A DNA stretch of 64,000 bases from Calliopum simillimum (lineage: Eukaryota; Arthropoda; Insecta; Diptera; Lauxaniidae). Position numbers and translations under genes: made by a program. Within the stretch, counting starts at the first letter, position 1. Each line of letters begins with the position of its first letter. Below the pieces are notes generated by a model. It made no database searches, was not told the DNA's origin, and saw nothing but the letters and a program-made list of their open reading frames with translations. Where the stretch lies: the NCBI GenBank assembly GCA_951812925.1, contig OX638368.1, positions 23,995,187 to 24,059,186 of the forward strand. Reading direction: 5' to 3'. Shown here piece by piece: positions 25,201 to 37,200 of the stretch.

Positions 25201-28200
25201 TAATACTTGGTAAGGCCCTACTAAATTTTTTGTAAGGTCCTTACAATTTAGTTTTGCCCATATCATTTGGATGTGTCGACTTATTTTGTTTGCAAGTTCA
25301 TTGTCAAGTTGGTGAAATATTTCCAAAAGTCTACAATATAAAACTTTCTCAAAATAAATTTGTGTTTTTATATATAACATAAAGCAAGCAAGGGATGAAA
25401 GAATATAAAACAAAAACTAAAATATATATATTATAAATTGTAATTTTCTGTAGAAACATAGCTGCTTATAAACAAAACTATGCTAAAGAACGTTGCCAAA
25501 AAACGCCCACAGCTGCTAAGTAAAACCAAAAAATTCAAGAACAGAACAAACCAACTCAACAGTTGCTACCAAGATGATAAATATGGCGGTATATGAACAA
25601 GACAGATGGAAGTCAATAATAAAAAATAATTTTTAAAAAATTTAAAATAAATATGCTAATAAAAATAAGCTCAATATTGATGTTTTGATTTTATAATTTT
25701 TCGTAAAGCTCCAAAAACAATGTCGAGAAAAATCAAAATTAAATTTAAGTTAATTAAATCATTTGTTGTTGTTTAATTGAATTATTTTACACGGCATTTA
25801 TTTCTATTATTTATTTTGTCTTAAGGTGAAGGTTATAAATACAACTTTTTCTTTTACTTTTCAAAGTTTTAGTGATTTTGTTTTTTTGTTTTTTTTTTTT
25901 TTAATTTTTTTATTACAAAGGGAACTTTTTTCACATTGGCGTGTGCTTAATTTCACAGAGATGGCGCCACTGCTGTTGCTTTGATTTTCGTTGATTTATT
26001 TTTAAAAATGAAATGCAACGGATCATTAGATTTTCTTGCCCATCACCATGATTAATGTTTTGATGCACTTTTGTATTTTTAATTAAATTAACAAAAAAAA
26101 TTTATTATTTATCACATTAAATAAATATGTATAATTGCTTCAATTTACATATTATTTATTCACATAAATCTTTTCCGAAAAAAGATATGCCGTACGTGTG
26201 CCGCAACGTTTTTCATTCGAATTTCGTTAAAATTTTCCGTACTAAACGTCTCGAATTTTTATCATGAACTGACCAACGACGACGTTGATCTTGCTCTTGA
26301 CTTATTCACAAATGAAACATTGCCAAGTGAGAAGAAAATGTAGTGGGAAAACACCAACAACAACAATAGTTCTTTCAAATTAAACAAATATAAAATATAT
26401 GCAAATAGGTATATCAATTAGTGTTGAGAAGGAAAAACTGTGTGAGCATTTTTTCTCAAAAAGCTTTCGTTTTTCATGCAAAAGTCAAAAAGAGTTGTGG
26501 TGGGGTGGCGTTAAAAGGTATCCAACATCGCAGGTATGTGGGTGTAGGAAATTCAGGAGCGATACAAACTGAAGCTTTTATAATGAAATATAGTTTACTG
26601 TGTAATTTCATTTCTCAATATACAAACACCAAAAATAATGATTTGAGAATTGTAAGCATCATAATAAAAGTTGGAAATTTATCATATTTTATGTCTAGTC
26701 TACTGTATTTAAAGAGATTAGTCCGCGAATGAGTTTAAAATGAGTTTTTGCGTAGTACCTCGAAAAAATATTCACCAATATCATCTTACTCGATTTCGTT
26801 TGAAACTAAATTGAATCAAAGTTTTTGTTATATGGTATATATGTATTTTGATTTCGAGGGTTGAAAATCTATTACAGATCTAATTACCTAAAACAAAATC
26901 GAACGGTCGAATCGAAGTTTTTATTCGAGCTGTATTTTGTACACGAAATAATTTTTTAATTATGTTTTTTTAGACCGATATTTTGCAACATTTGCTTCGT
27001 TTCATTTGATATACCATTTGTTTAATTTGCAAAACGAACACAGAATCTAAAGTTTTTCCAATCGAAATTGAATTAGATGATATGGCTGATTAGGTAAATA
27101 CTGCAAATGAATTCGATGTGTAACTTTGAGCTTTATATTTTTCTTTTATATTTTATTGGTCACTTTGTAACTGATCGGGAAAACTTTCTACGAATCATAT
27201 CCCATTGGAATGTTTCATATAATACAATGAGTTATGTACTGAGTCCCCAATGGCCATACAAACTTTACTCCATGATACACTGTGTCGATTTTGTATGAAG
27301 CAGGGGTTGAAATAAGAAAAAGTTATTACTGCAGAATTTTTTTTTGTTTTTATTTGCAATTTTTAGCAAAATTTTTTTAATGTCTTATTCAAGTGATTAA
27401 TATTAAATATTAATATTAAATAATAGATATCATGGCAATGGTCCAATTTAAAATTGAAAATTTATAGCGAAATTTCCTTCGAATGCATTTATAAAAATAT
27501 GTTTAAAGTAGAGTTGCCGAGTACTTATTGTGGTTGCTACATTTTAGCCCAAATTGGTGAGGTTAGACAACTAAAACAACGATTATAAGCGAAATAAAAT
27601 GAGTATTTAGTTTCAACGATTAATGAAAACAAAGTAAAATGAATTTGGGTGAAAGTTATTATTACAATTTTTTACAATATTCTGAAGTTATTACTGCAAA
27701 TTTGAAGTTATTACTGCAGAAATAAGGTATTACTACAGCTTATTTCAATGCCTGGTATGAAACAAAATATAATCAACCCGAAACCGACTCAAAAGTTAAA
27801 GGGACCCTTAAAAACGATATCTGCACAAATTTTTTATCATTCTGAGAAAAACCAATCGAGCACTTTTGATTCTACTGAAAAAACATGATTTTTTGGTCAT
27901 AACTTTTTTTTCATTATAAAATGGATACTGAAGGGTGCTTTACTATGTTCTTACAAATATTTTGGTGTTTAAAAATTAATTTGTATGCTAAGAGTTTTCA
28001 AAAGAATACGTGTAAGTTTTTTCAGAATTTTTGGAATTTTTTTTTTAACAATTTTTTAAAAATTTTAAGTATCTAAAAAACTTTTGAAAAAATTCACACG
28101 TATTTTTTGGACAGTTCTAAGCATTTTATCCTTTTCTTTTTTGTAAAATGCCTTGCTTTTGAGTAAAAAATCGTTTCTCCGACCACCTAGTTGAAAAACG

Positions 28201-31200
28201 GGAAAAATCGACTTCGGATCCGAATATTATCTAGCCCCTATCTTTGGCACGATAACACAGGCCCCCAAAAAAAAAACTTTATGTTTTCGGGGTCACTGAA
28301 TCCGAATATGGTGCCAGAATAGCGAAGTTGGTTCGCTTTTTTTCAGAATCAGCAATTACGCTGAAAATTTGAAATTTTTTTCAGCATTATTTCTGATTTC
28401 TGAAAAAACGCGAACCAACTCAGCTGTTCTGGCAGCATATTCGGATACAGCGACCACGACCACAAAAAAAAATTCCCTGCGCGAAAGATAAGACCACCGG
28501 AACTTTATGTATTCGGGGTCGCTGAACCTGAATATAGTGCCAGATTAGCGAAGTTGGTTCGCGTTTTTTCAGAAACCACCAAAAAACTGTAATTTTCAGA
28601 ATTATTGTTAATTTCTGAAAAAACGCGAACCAACTTCGCTATTCTGGCACCATATTCGGATTCAGCGACCCCGAAAACATAAAATTCAGGTGGTCTGATC
28701 TTTCGCGCATGGTACTTTTTTTTTTGTGGGCCTGTGTAATCGTTACGAAAAATTAATTGTTTCAGTAAAAATTTTAAGCTGGGTTAAGCTTTTCTATCTG
28801 AAAAATCGCGATGGGAGGGAGTGGTGTTAAACTTTAAAAAGAATGCCCCATATGTTTATTTACCCTGTATAAGCTATGAAGTAGCAAGCAACAATTGAAT
28901 TGCCAAAAATCGTGCTCAGATTTTTTTCTCTCCCACTACACACAATGATGCAAAGTTTTTAGAAAGGGGTGTGTATCGCTGTCATTTGTCAAAAATAGCA
29001 TTTGTTGTGTGATGGAAGCAGAAAATGGACCAACTAACCCAGAAAAAAATGTTTGAATAAAATTTCGCCACTACACTAAGGGGGGTATATTTACTTTTAT
29101 ATTCCGTTTTTAAAGCAGAAGGCTCGGCAGCTGCAAAGAGAACAAAAGAAATGTCATAATGTGAATGTTCCATATTTTTGCAAATGGCAACAAATGTCAT
29201 TGAATTTGAAGTCAAATGTTTAGCGAGCATAAATTCAAAATGATGCAAAAAGAGAAGAAATGTGCATCATATCAGTGGGTGGTCATTTGACCGATATGAT
29301 TTCTTCAACTTGATGCCAGCAGTTCTACACTTTTAGTTATACTTTTTGTTAAAATAGAGCTCAATTTCATCATTTCTAACAAAATTCACAAAATCACATT
29401 TCATTTGCGCCACGTAGTGTTCATAAGCACTAGTAGTCATTTTCTTCAATAGCAAATTAATAATTCGGTGTAGGGCATATAATTTTTGGCAAAGCTAAAG
29501 CTAAACACTCTCACTACATCATTTTTTTGGTTTGTGACACACGCAGTGAGTTTTCCTTTTTTATTTGAGCAACTGATTTAGGGAACTTGTCAGTGGAAAG
29601 AATTTTTTTTGAAAAAATTATTTTTAAACTTAGCTAGTGCGAAAATCATTAACATTAATAAATGACATTTTGAAATGAAAAGATATTTCAAAATGATCAT
29701 ATTTTATTCAGGCGCCATTTTTGACATGAATGATGTGTACATTATGTACAGTATGTCAAGAATGAGTTTTCACATTGAAAATAAATACATTTTTTTAACT
29801 TATTAAGCAAAAAAAAAAACCTACTTCTTACATTTTTGCCCTATTTTTTTTAATGAATAATAGTTTCTAACCATATTTAGAAAGGATTCTTAAAAAAAAT
29901 TTGCAAATTCAATGTAAATAAGGGAAAAATCTACAAAAACAAATAACTCTCGATTTTTGAAGTGTCAAGAATGAGTTTTCAGAAATGAAAAGAAATGTTT
30001 TTTATATTTAATTTTTAGTACCTTCCTTGTTTACAGCAATCTTTGAATGACCACCATTAGCATGTACCACACATTGTAGACGTTTTTACATAGAAAAAAT
30101 CAACTTTTTCAGGTTTAATTACTCGGTCTTTTCCAATATTGTATTTTTAAATGTTGATCGGGATTTAGTTGTCTTTTAGCGACCTTTTTCTTTAATTAGA
30201 CCCACAAATTTTTGATAAGATTATAGTCGGGACTTTAGACTAATGCATCCATCACTTTGCTTCATTCGCACCATAGTCGCTCATGGTTTCGATCATAGAT
30301 AGAAATTGAAATGGGTTTTTTTTTTGCTTAATAAGTTAAAAATATGAATTTATTTTCAATGCGAAAACTCAGTCTTGACATACTGTATTTCGGTTGAAAT
30401 TTCATATTTTTATGAAAATTAATTTAAATTTTTCTAGCATGCCGTCAAATTAATTTATGAATTCGTTGCACTTGAATAAAATTTGCAACACTTTATAACG
30501 CCCACACAGTTTGCAACAATACATTTCCTTAGAACTTTCGGTAACTATTTAATTAAAATACTTTTTGTTGAAAAAAAAATTATAAAATTAAGATAACACT
30601 TTTTTTTCCATTTTTTTTTTTTTTTTTACATTTATATACTATAAGGCTTACTATATGAATAGAAAGTGTCAGTCACAATCCGACATTTATTCATTATTTT
30701 TGCATGACATCAAATTTGACAATTTGCCAAAAAACCTAATATTTTTTGATTCATCTACATATTTAATCCCAAAGACTCCTATTTTATGAGCACATTTAAA
30801 GATAAGCAAATTAAGATTTAAATATGATAACTTTGTTATTCATTGACTTACCCAAATCTGATAAATTAACTTTCTCTAGGAACGGGTCTGCGACAGGTAG
30901 CTGAAAATAAAACAAAAAAACATAGACAAAATTATTTAGTAAATGATTTTTAACACAAATGCTATACTGATAGTATTAATGTTATTTATAATTAAAAATT
31001 ATGGATAGAGGAGTTTGTGCACATGGGTAGTAATTATTTATCATCATTATCAAGAAATAAATAATATTGCCGATAATACCGTCCCTAAAGAATTGCTGGT
31101 GTTTCTGCTCGAAAAGTTCGGACAAAACCTTTGTGCCATTTTTTAAGGAATTCAATTTCACGCTATCAAGATAATTCTGCAACGAGTGAAACAAATGATA

Positions 31201-34200
31201 ATCCGAAGGTGCATCGGTTTTAAAACTTAAAGGCCAAGCTCCCTCAGTTTTTGGCGGGTCACCAAAGAAGTATGTGGTCTAGCGTTATCGTAATGAAAAA
31301 CGATGCCCTTTCTGTTGACTAATTCCGGAAGTTTTTCCTTGAGTAAAATGTAGGCAATAATTTGTTTTCGCTTGTTTGACTCAAAACTAACAACTTTTTC
31401 ATATTTTTGACGTAGGTTGCCCCGGTCCATTTTTTTCTGCCGACATTTTTCGGATCAGAAAAACGGATTTTACTTAAAACCAAGACGTCTTACGAAAAAA
31501 GTGTCCAAGCTTAAAAATGCTTAGCATCGTTTAAAAAATACGTGTGAATTTTTAAAGAATTTTTTTGGGGCATTTTATAATTTTTCAAAAAATGGTCAAA
31601 AAAAAAATATTAAAAAAGTTCAAAAAAAGTTCTGAAAAAAATTCACACGTATTTCCTAGACGATGCTAAGCATTTTTTGCCAAATACAATTGTATTATTA
31701 GCCGTATTCACGATCTTGTTGCATCGTAGCAAATGCAAATTTGCAAGAGTATATAATTGTGAGCATATACTGTTGTAAACTGCTATTGCAAACATTTCAG
31801 AACAGCTGTTTTTTGTTTTGCTTGTCAAACAAAAATTTAAATTTAAAATTTTTTGAAATTTAATTTTGTATTTAATGAATTTTTAAGCTTTATTTAAAAG
31901 AAAAATAGTATCTATTGTGGAATTCTCTTCTAAAATTTGAATAAAAATTAGTATTTATTATTTTTGGCGGCGCAATGAATTTTCTTCTTTTTAAAATATG
32001 AACAAACATACTTATGTACATATGTATAAAGCAATGGGGAAAAGACTATCCTAAGCGCTGCGTCTTAGTCCTTGTGTTTGTACATACTACAGTGTGCTTA
32101 ATTTAAAAGCAGGCGCAGGATCCTTTATTGAACTTATAAAAACAAAACCATAAGCAAATTTCAGTTCATTCGTATGTTTAAAATAATTTTTAAATTTCCA
32201 AACAAAATGTCAAAAATACAAATGTCAGTAAGTAGTTTTGAAATTGTGTTACCAATCACACTTGAAAAAATAAAATCAGTCACAATAGACTCTTGGAAAT
32301 CAATCGTGCAATAGGTTTTTGTCTTTCAAATTTGGTCTTGCTTACAAGACACGGTGGTTTTTAAAAAATTTTTACTTTTTGAAATACCACCCGCAATTTT
32401 TTTCAGGGATAATGTTGGGGGACCCTTCTAGTATCTAAATCCGCAATCCGCGAAATCGAACGTCCAGCCGTTTTTTTTTTTCGACCTTTAAGTTTTTTTA
32501 ACGATTTTTGAGTATATCTCGGTGTGTATATACATATTATGTATACATATATATGTATATACGTACATATATATACTTGTATATGTATGTATGTGTAATA
32601 TATATATATGGATATATATATACATACATACATACATGCATATGAAAGGTATCGCTTCCGCACCATTTATTTTTTAAAAAAATCGGTTTTTTCGTTTTTA
32701 AGAAAAACACAAACAAAAACCGGAAACAAAAGCAGTCATTCCAGATGTGATTTTTGATGCTTAATCCGATTCCGGTATTAGAATTGCTCTATTACGTCTG
32801 GACTTTGAGATATCCTTACATATATGTTTAAAGAACACCATTTTTTTTCCGATTTTTGAAGTTATATAACAAGATAAGATAATATTATGCTGTAAGATCT
32901 GGTATGACAGTTAATAGTCCTAGTTTTTTCCTTGAAAACTCAATCAAACCAATAACGATATCTTTTTTTTTGTCGGAGATATCTTTGCCTAAAAAGTTGA
33001 AAAAGTGTAAAAACACGATTTTTGGCTATATTGGATGTTATATGCAGGACACACAAAATTTTTTTGGGAATTGCTATTACCAGAAACATTTAGTACTTTC
33101 TTTTGGCTTCAAATTGAGCTATCAAATGTTTATCTGCAATATTTTTCTGCAAAGTTATGTTAACTTTAAAATCACACCATGAAACTTAAAGCGAAAAATC
33201 TCGGTTTTCGGCTATATTTGAGGTTATATACAGTACGGACGAAATTCGTCTGCTCTTTTTTACCAACCGAAGCATTTAAAACTATTCTTTATGTTTAAAA
33301 TGAGCTAACAAGTGGTCTCTTGTAATTGTTTTCTAAAAAGTTAAGACTATTTTAAGACAACATGTTGCAGTAATATAAGTAATACTCGTACACTGTGAGT
33401 TTGCACTCCATAGTGTAATTTTTAAATGGTCATAACTTTGTGGAAAACAATCACAAGAGACCTCTTGATAGCTTATTTTGAAGATAAAGAATGGTTTTAA
33501 ATGCTTCGGTTAGTAAAAAAGAGCAGACGAATTTCGTCCGTACTGTATATAACCTCAAATATAGCCGAAAACCGAGATTTTTCGCTTTAAGTTTCATGGT
33601 GTGATTTTAAAGTTAACATAACTTTGCAGAAAAATATTGCAGATAAACATTTGATAGCTCAATTTGAAGCCAAAAGAAAGTACTAAATGTTTCTGGTAAT
33701 AGCAATTCCCAAAAAAATTTTGTGTGTCCTGCATATAACATCCAATATAGCCAAAAATCGTGTTTTTACACTTTTTCAACTTTTTAGGCAAAGATATCTC
33801 CGACAAAAAAAAAGATATCGTTATTGGTTTGATTGAGTTTTCAAGGAAAAAACTAGGACTATTAACTGTCATACCAGATCTTACAGCATAATATTATCTT
33901 ATCTTGTTATATAACTTCAAAAATCGGAAAAAAATGGTGTTCTTTAAACATATATGTAAGGATATCTCAAAGTCCAGACGTAATAGAGCAATTCTAATAC
34001 CGGAATCGGATTAAGCATCAAAAATCACACCTGGAATGACTACTTTTGTTTCCGGTTTTTGTTTGTGTTTTTCTTAAAAACGAAAAAACCGATTTTTTTT
34101 AAAAATAAATGGTGCGGAAACGATACCTTTCATATGCATGTATGTGTGTATGTATATATATATCCATATATATATATTACACATACATACATATACAAGT

Positions 34201-37200
34201 ATATATATGTACGTATATACATATATATGTATACATAATATGTATATACACACCGAGATATACTCAAAAATCGTTAAAAAAACTTAAAGGTCGAAAAAAA
34301 AAAACGGCTGGACGTTCGATTTCGCGGATTGCGGATTTAGATACTAGAAGGGTCCCCCAACATTATCCCTGAAAAAAATCGCGGGTGGTATTTCAAAAAG
34401 TTAAAATTTTTTAAAAACCACCGTGAAGACCCTTGCTTTTGAAAAATCAATAGAATTTGTTTTTGTAATTTCAAATAAGTTTGCATTTGCTACGATGCAA
34501 CAAGATCGTGAATACGGCTATTGAAATTGTATTAAAAAACCGAAAAATGTCGGCAGAAAATAATGGGCCGGGAATACTTGGGTAAAAAATATGAAAAAGG
34601 TGTTAGTTTTGAGGCAAAAAAGCGCCAGACAAAATAATTTTTCGAGTTCAATAAAGTTTTATTTAAACAGTTGATTTCAGCACCGTCAATAGGCAAACGA
34701 AAACGGTTCAGTTCATGTTTCTTTGACTTAATCACAACATACACGTATGCGCTTGATTTTTTGTTGTTGTAGAAGTTGTGAGAAGTAGCAGTGCATGCCT
34801 CAAATGAAAAATACGCTCTTACAGCTAAACAGCTACACTGTTTTTTATGAAATTCGGTATGGAGAGAGGGTTAATACTAAGGACAGATAATGTGGCCATT
34901 ATGTCTTTGAGTGGGCAGTGCCACGCCCCTAAATGGAAATTACGCTCTCACAGCTAAGCCGCTGCATTGACTTTTATGAAATTTGGTATGGAGAGAGGGT
35001 TAACACTAAGGAACGATAATATCACCTTTATATTTTTAAGTGAGCGTAGCCAAGCCCTTAAAGATGAAAGGAGCTATCACTGCTGTATCGATTTTTAAGA
35101 AATTGGAATAGAGATAGGCTTAACCGTAAGAAAGGAAAATAAAAACTTTTTGAGTAAAACTTTCTGTTTTATAGTGTGCAGTGCCACGCCCCTAAAGAGA
35201 AAATATGCTTACATGGTTACTTATGAAAGTCATATTAAAGTGGTCGAAATTTGGCCACAAGGCGAACTCTAGTTCAATAAAAAAAATGTGATTTAAAAAA
35301 AACAAAATTGCCAGGCAATAACGCTGGCAGAATATCATGAGCGTTACAGTTCATAGGCCCAGTAACGCTTGTTGTCAAATGAATTAAGTTGAATTAATTT
35401 ACTGAAAGCAGAAAAATTTCAAAAATACACTGTGTGTTTTATTGACTGATAAGAGAAGATTTCAATGAAAACAAAAGCATAATTTTAGATCGGTGATAGA
35501 AAAAAACAAAAATGTTTCTGGTTATTGAATTATGAGTGTCACGTCATAAAAATAGTAAATTTATAATTTAAGTATCCAGTAAATATGAAATTTAGGCATT
35601 TTTAAATGCTCTTCCAAATACGATCAACATTCTCGATGTATCCATTTCTTGCAAAAGCAGATTAAAAAAGAAGCAAAATGTCATGAGTGCCACGAGTCGC
35701 GTTTTTCCACAATTGTTCCTTTTTGTGGGGCAGGTTTTTTTTATGAAATGAATTAAAATAGTTCACACAAATTTTTTATAAAGTTTTTGAACGATTTTTT
35801 AAAAATAGTGTTTAGAATCAGATACCTCGTTTTAACATTTAAACAGGGTGCTATGAAGTTCTCTTTTTTAAGTTGACAAAATGAATGGAAATTGAGGGGA
35901 ACTTAAAAAATATATCCACTTGCAGCTTAATTACATTTTTTAAATCTTTCAATTAGTTTGTGCATATGTTACCTAAGACTTTTTGACTTTTGACTTTTAC
36001 TACTAAAGCTGAACACAATAATTAACGCTATTTTACTACTAAAAACCAACTTTTAAGTGTACCACTAAATTAAATAATATTTTTACTTTTAATATACACT
36101 GGCACCACGAGCGTATTTATAGAGGGGTACTTAGGAGGCTCTGGCCCCCTCGAAATATTCCAATTATATTCCAAAAAGACTTATGAGTGACATTTGTTTC
36201 GTGATTTTTATATGTCAGCTCTTTCATTATTGTGCATATTGTGTTATTTTTCCTTCCGGAAAAAATTCTATCTACGCCCATGAGAGAAAATCTTGAGTTT
36301 GTATGTTAGATAGTGATATAAACAAACAATAAGACTAACAAATTTATAGTTTCGAGGTCAAAGCTGAATTGCCTGCAATTAATGTTTTTGTCAAACTTTA
36401 TGATTTTCTCTCCATGTATCATACATCCAAACAGAAAAAAGAATGAAAAAAAACCTATTCCAAATATTCAATTTATGCAAATCAAATACTGACGTCATTA
36501 TTAAATATTCTCTGCAATGATGCCAAAAGATAAATAACTTTTGTATTTTGCCAAATATCCATTGTAGCAATTAAACAGCGTGAATGAAACGAAATTCAAT
36601 TAACTAAATTTTTATAAAAAAATAACTCATGCGTCTTAATAAAAATCGACACGTTATCGAAACAAGTTAAAAATTCATATTGAGTAGAATTCAATTGATA
36701 CGAAAATAGAATTTAAAATATAAAAAAAATCATTTATTATTAATTTGAATATTTATAAAAAAATTAGTATGTAGGTCATTACCAGCTGGCCCATGCATGA
36801 ATCGTCTTAAGTCGATGGTTATCTTTTGTGAAAAATTGTTGTCGAAATTTTTAAAAATGTCTTAAGATTTTCTGTTAAATTTTATCATTATTGCAGTCGT
36901 TTATTGACATCATTATATTTGCACATACGAATGAAAAATTTTCAATCAACCATGTACATCGGATGCAAAAATTAAACCAGATTTGTAAACAAAAAGCGAA
37001 ATGTATCTATCTGCGAAACAAAATTAATATATACATAGCTACAAATACATGCAATATCTAGTTGTTATCAGATACACTCAATCTGAGTCATAGAGATAAA
37101 CAGCGAAGATCTCTCTATAGACACAAAATAACCTCAGCAGGAAAAACGAATGCTAGTGACTGAGGAAGACATTGAAAATTTCATAAAAGTATGTATGCTA

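Larger units (their letters stand above)
16296..30851 (-). other. SNF4Agamma intron 5 (14.6 kb)
   Basis: Large intron between exon 5 (49 bp) and exon 6, accounting for the - strand transcript span. It holds LTR-like repeats, an unassigned 90-codon frame with a CAG-rich leader, a Tc1 element, mariner and Tc1 remnants, a hAT MITE and two hairpin elements, each listed separately. Stretches such as 24,780-27,300 show no recognisable gene or repeat beyond AT-rich runs. Confidence 0.75.
31366..34640. repeat. outer inverted duplication enclosing the 2-kb palindrome
   Basis: Left arm segments (31,366-31,453 with the mariner vestige, and 31,690-31,745 containing CGTATTCACGATCTTGTTGC) recur inverted at 34,541-34,640 and 34,486-34,540. 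The left arm has an extra ~230-bp hairpin (about 31,455-31,685). The gap between arm and inner palindrome is ~600 bp on the left but ~60 bp on the right. Confidence 0.65.

Noticed and set aside
26421..26732. 103-codon + strand frame
   Set aside because: No recognisable motif, and surroundings are AT-rich intron.
32403..34372. Two pairs of identical open frames (87 and 92 codons) on opposite strands
   Set aside because: They are mirror images produced by the palindrome. Their sequence is T-rich or ATAC-microsatellite translation without protein features.
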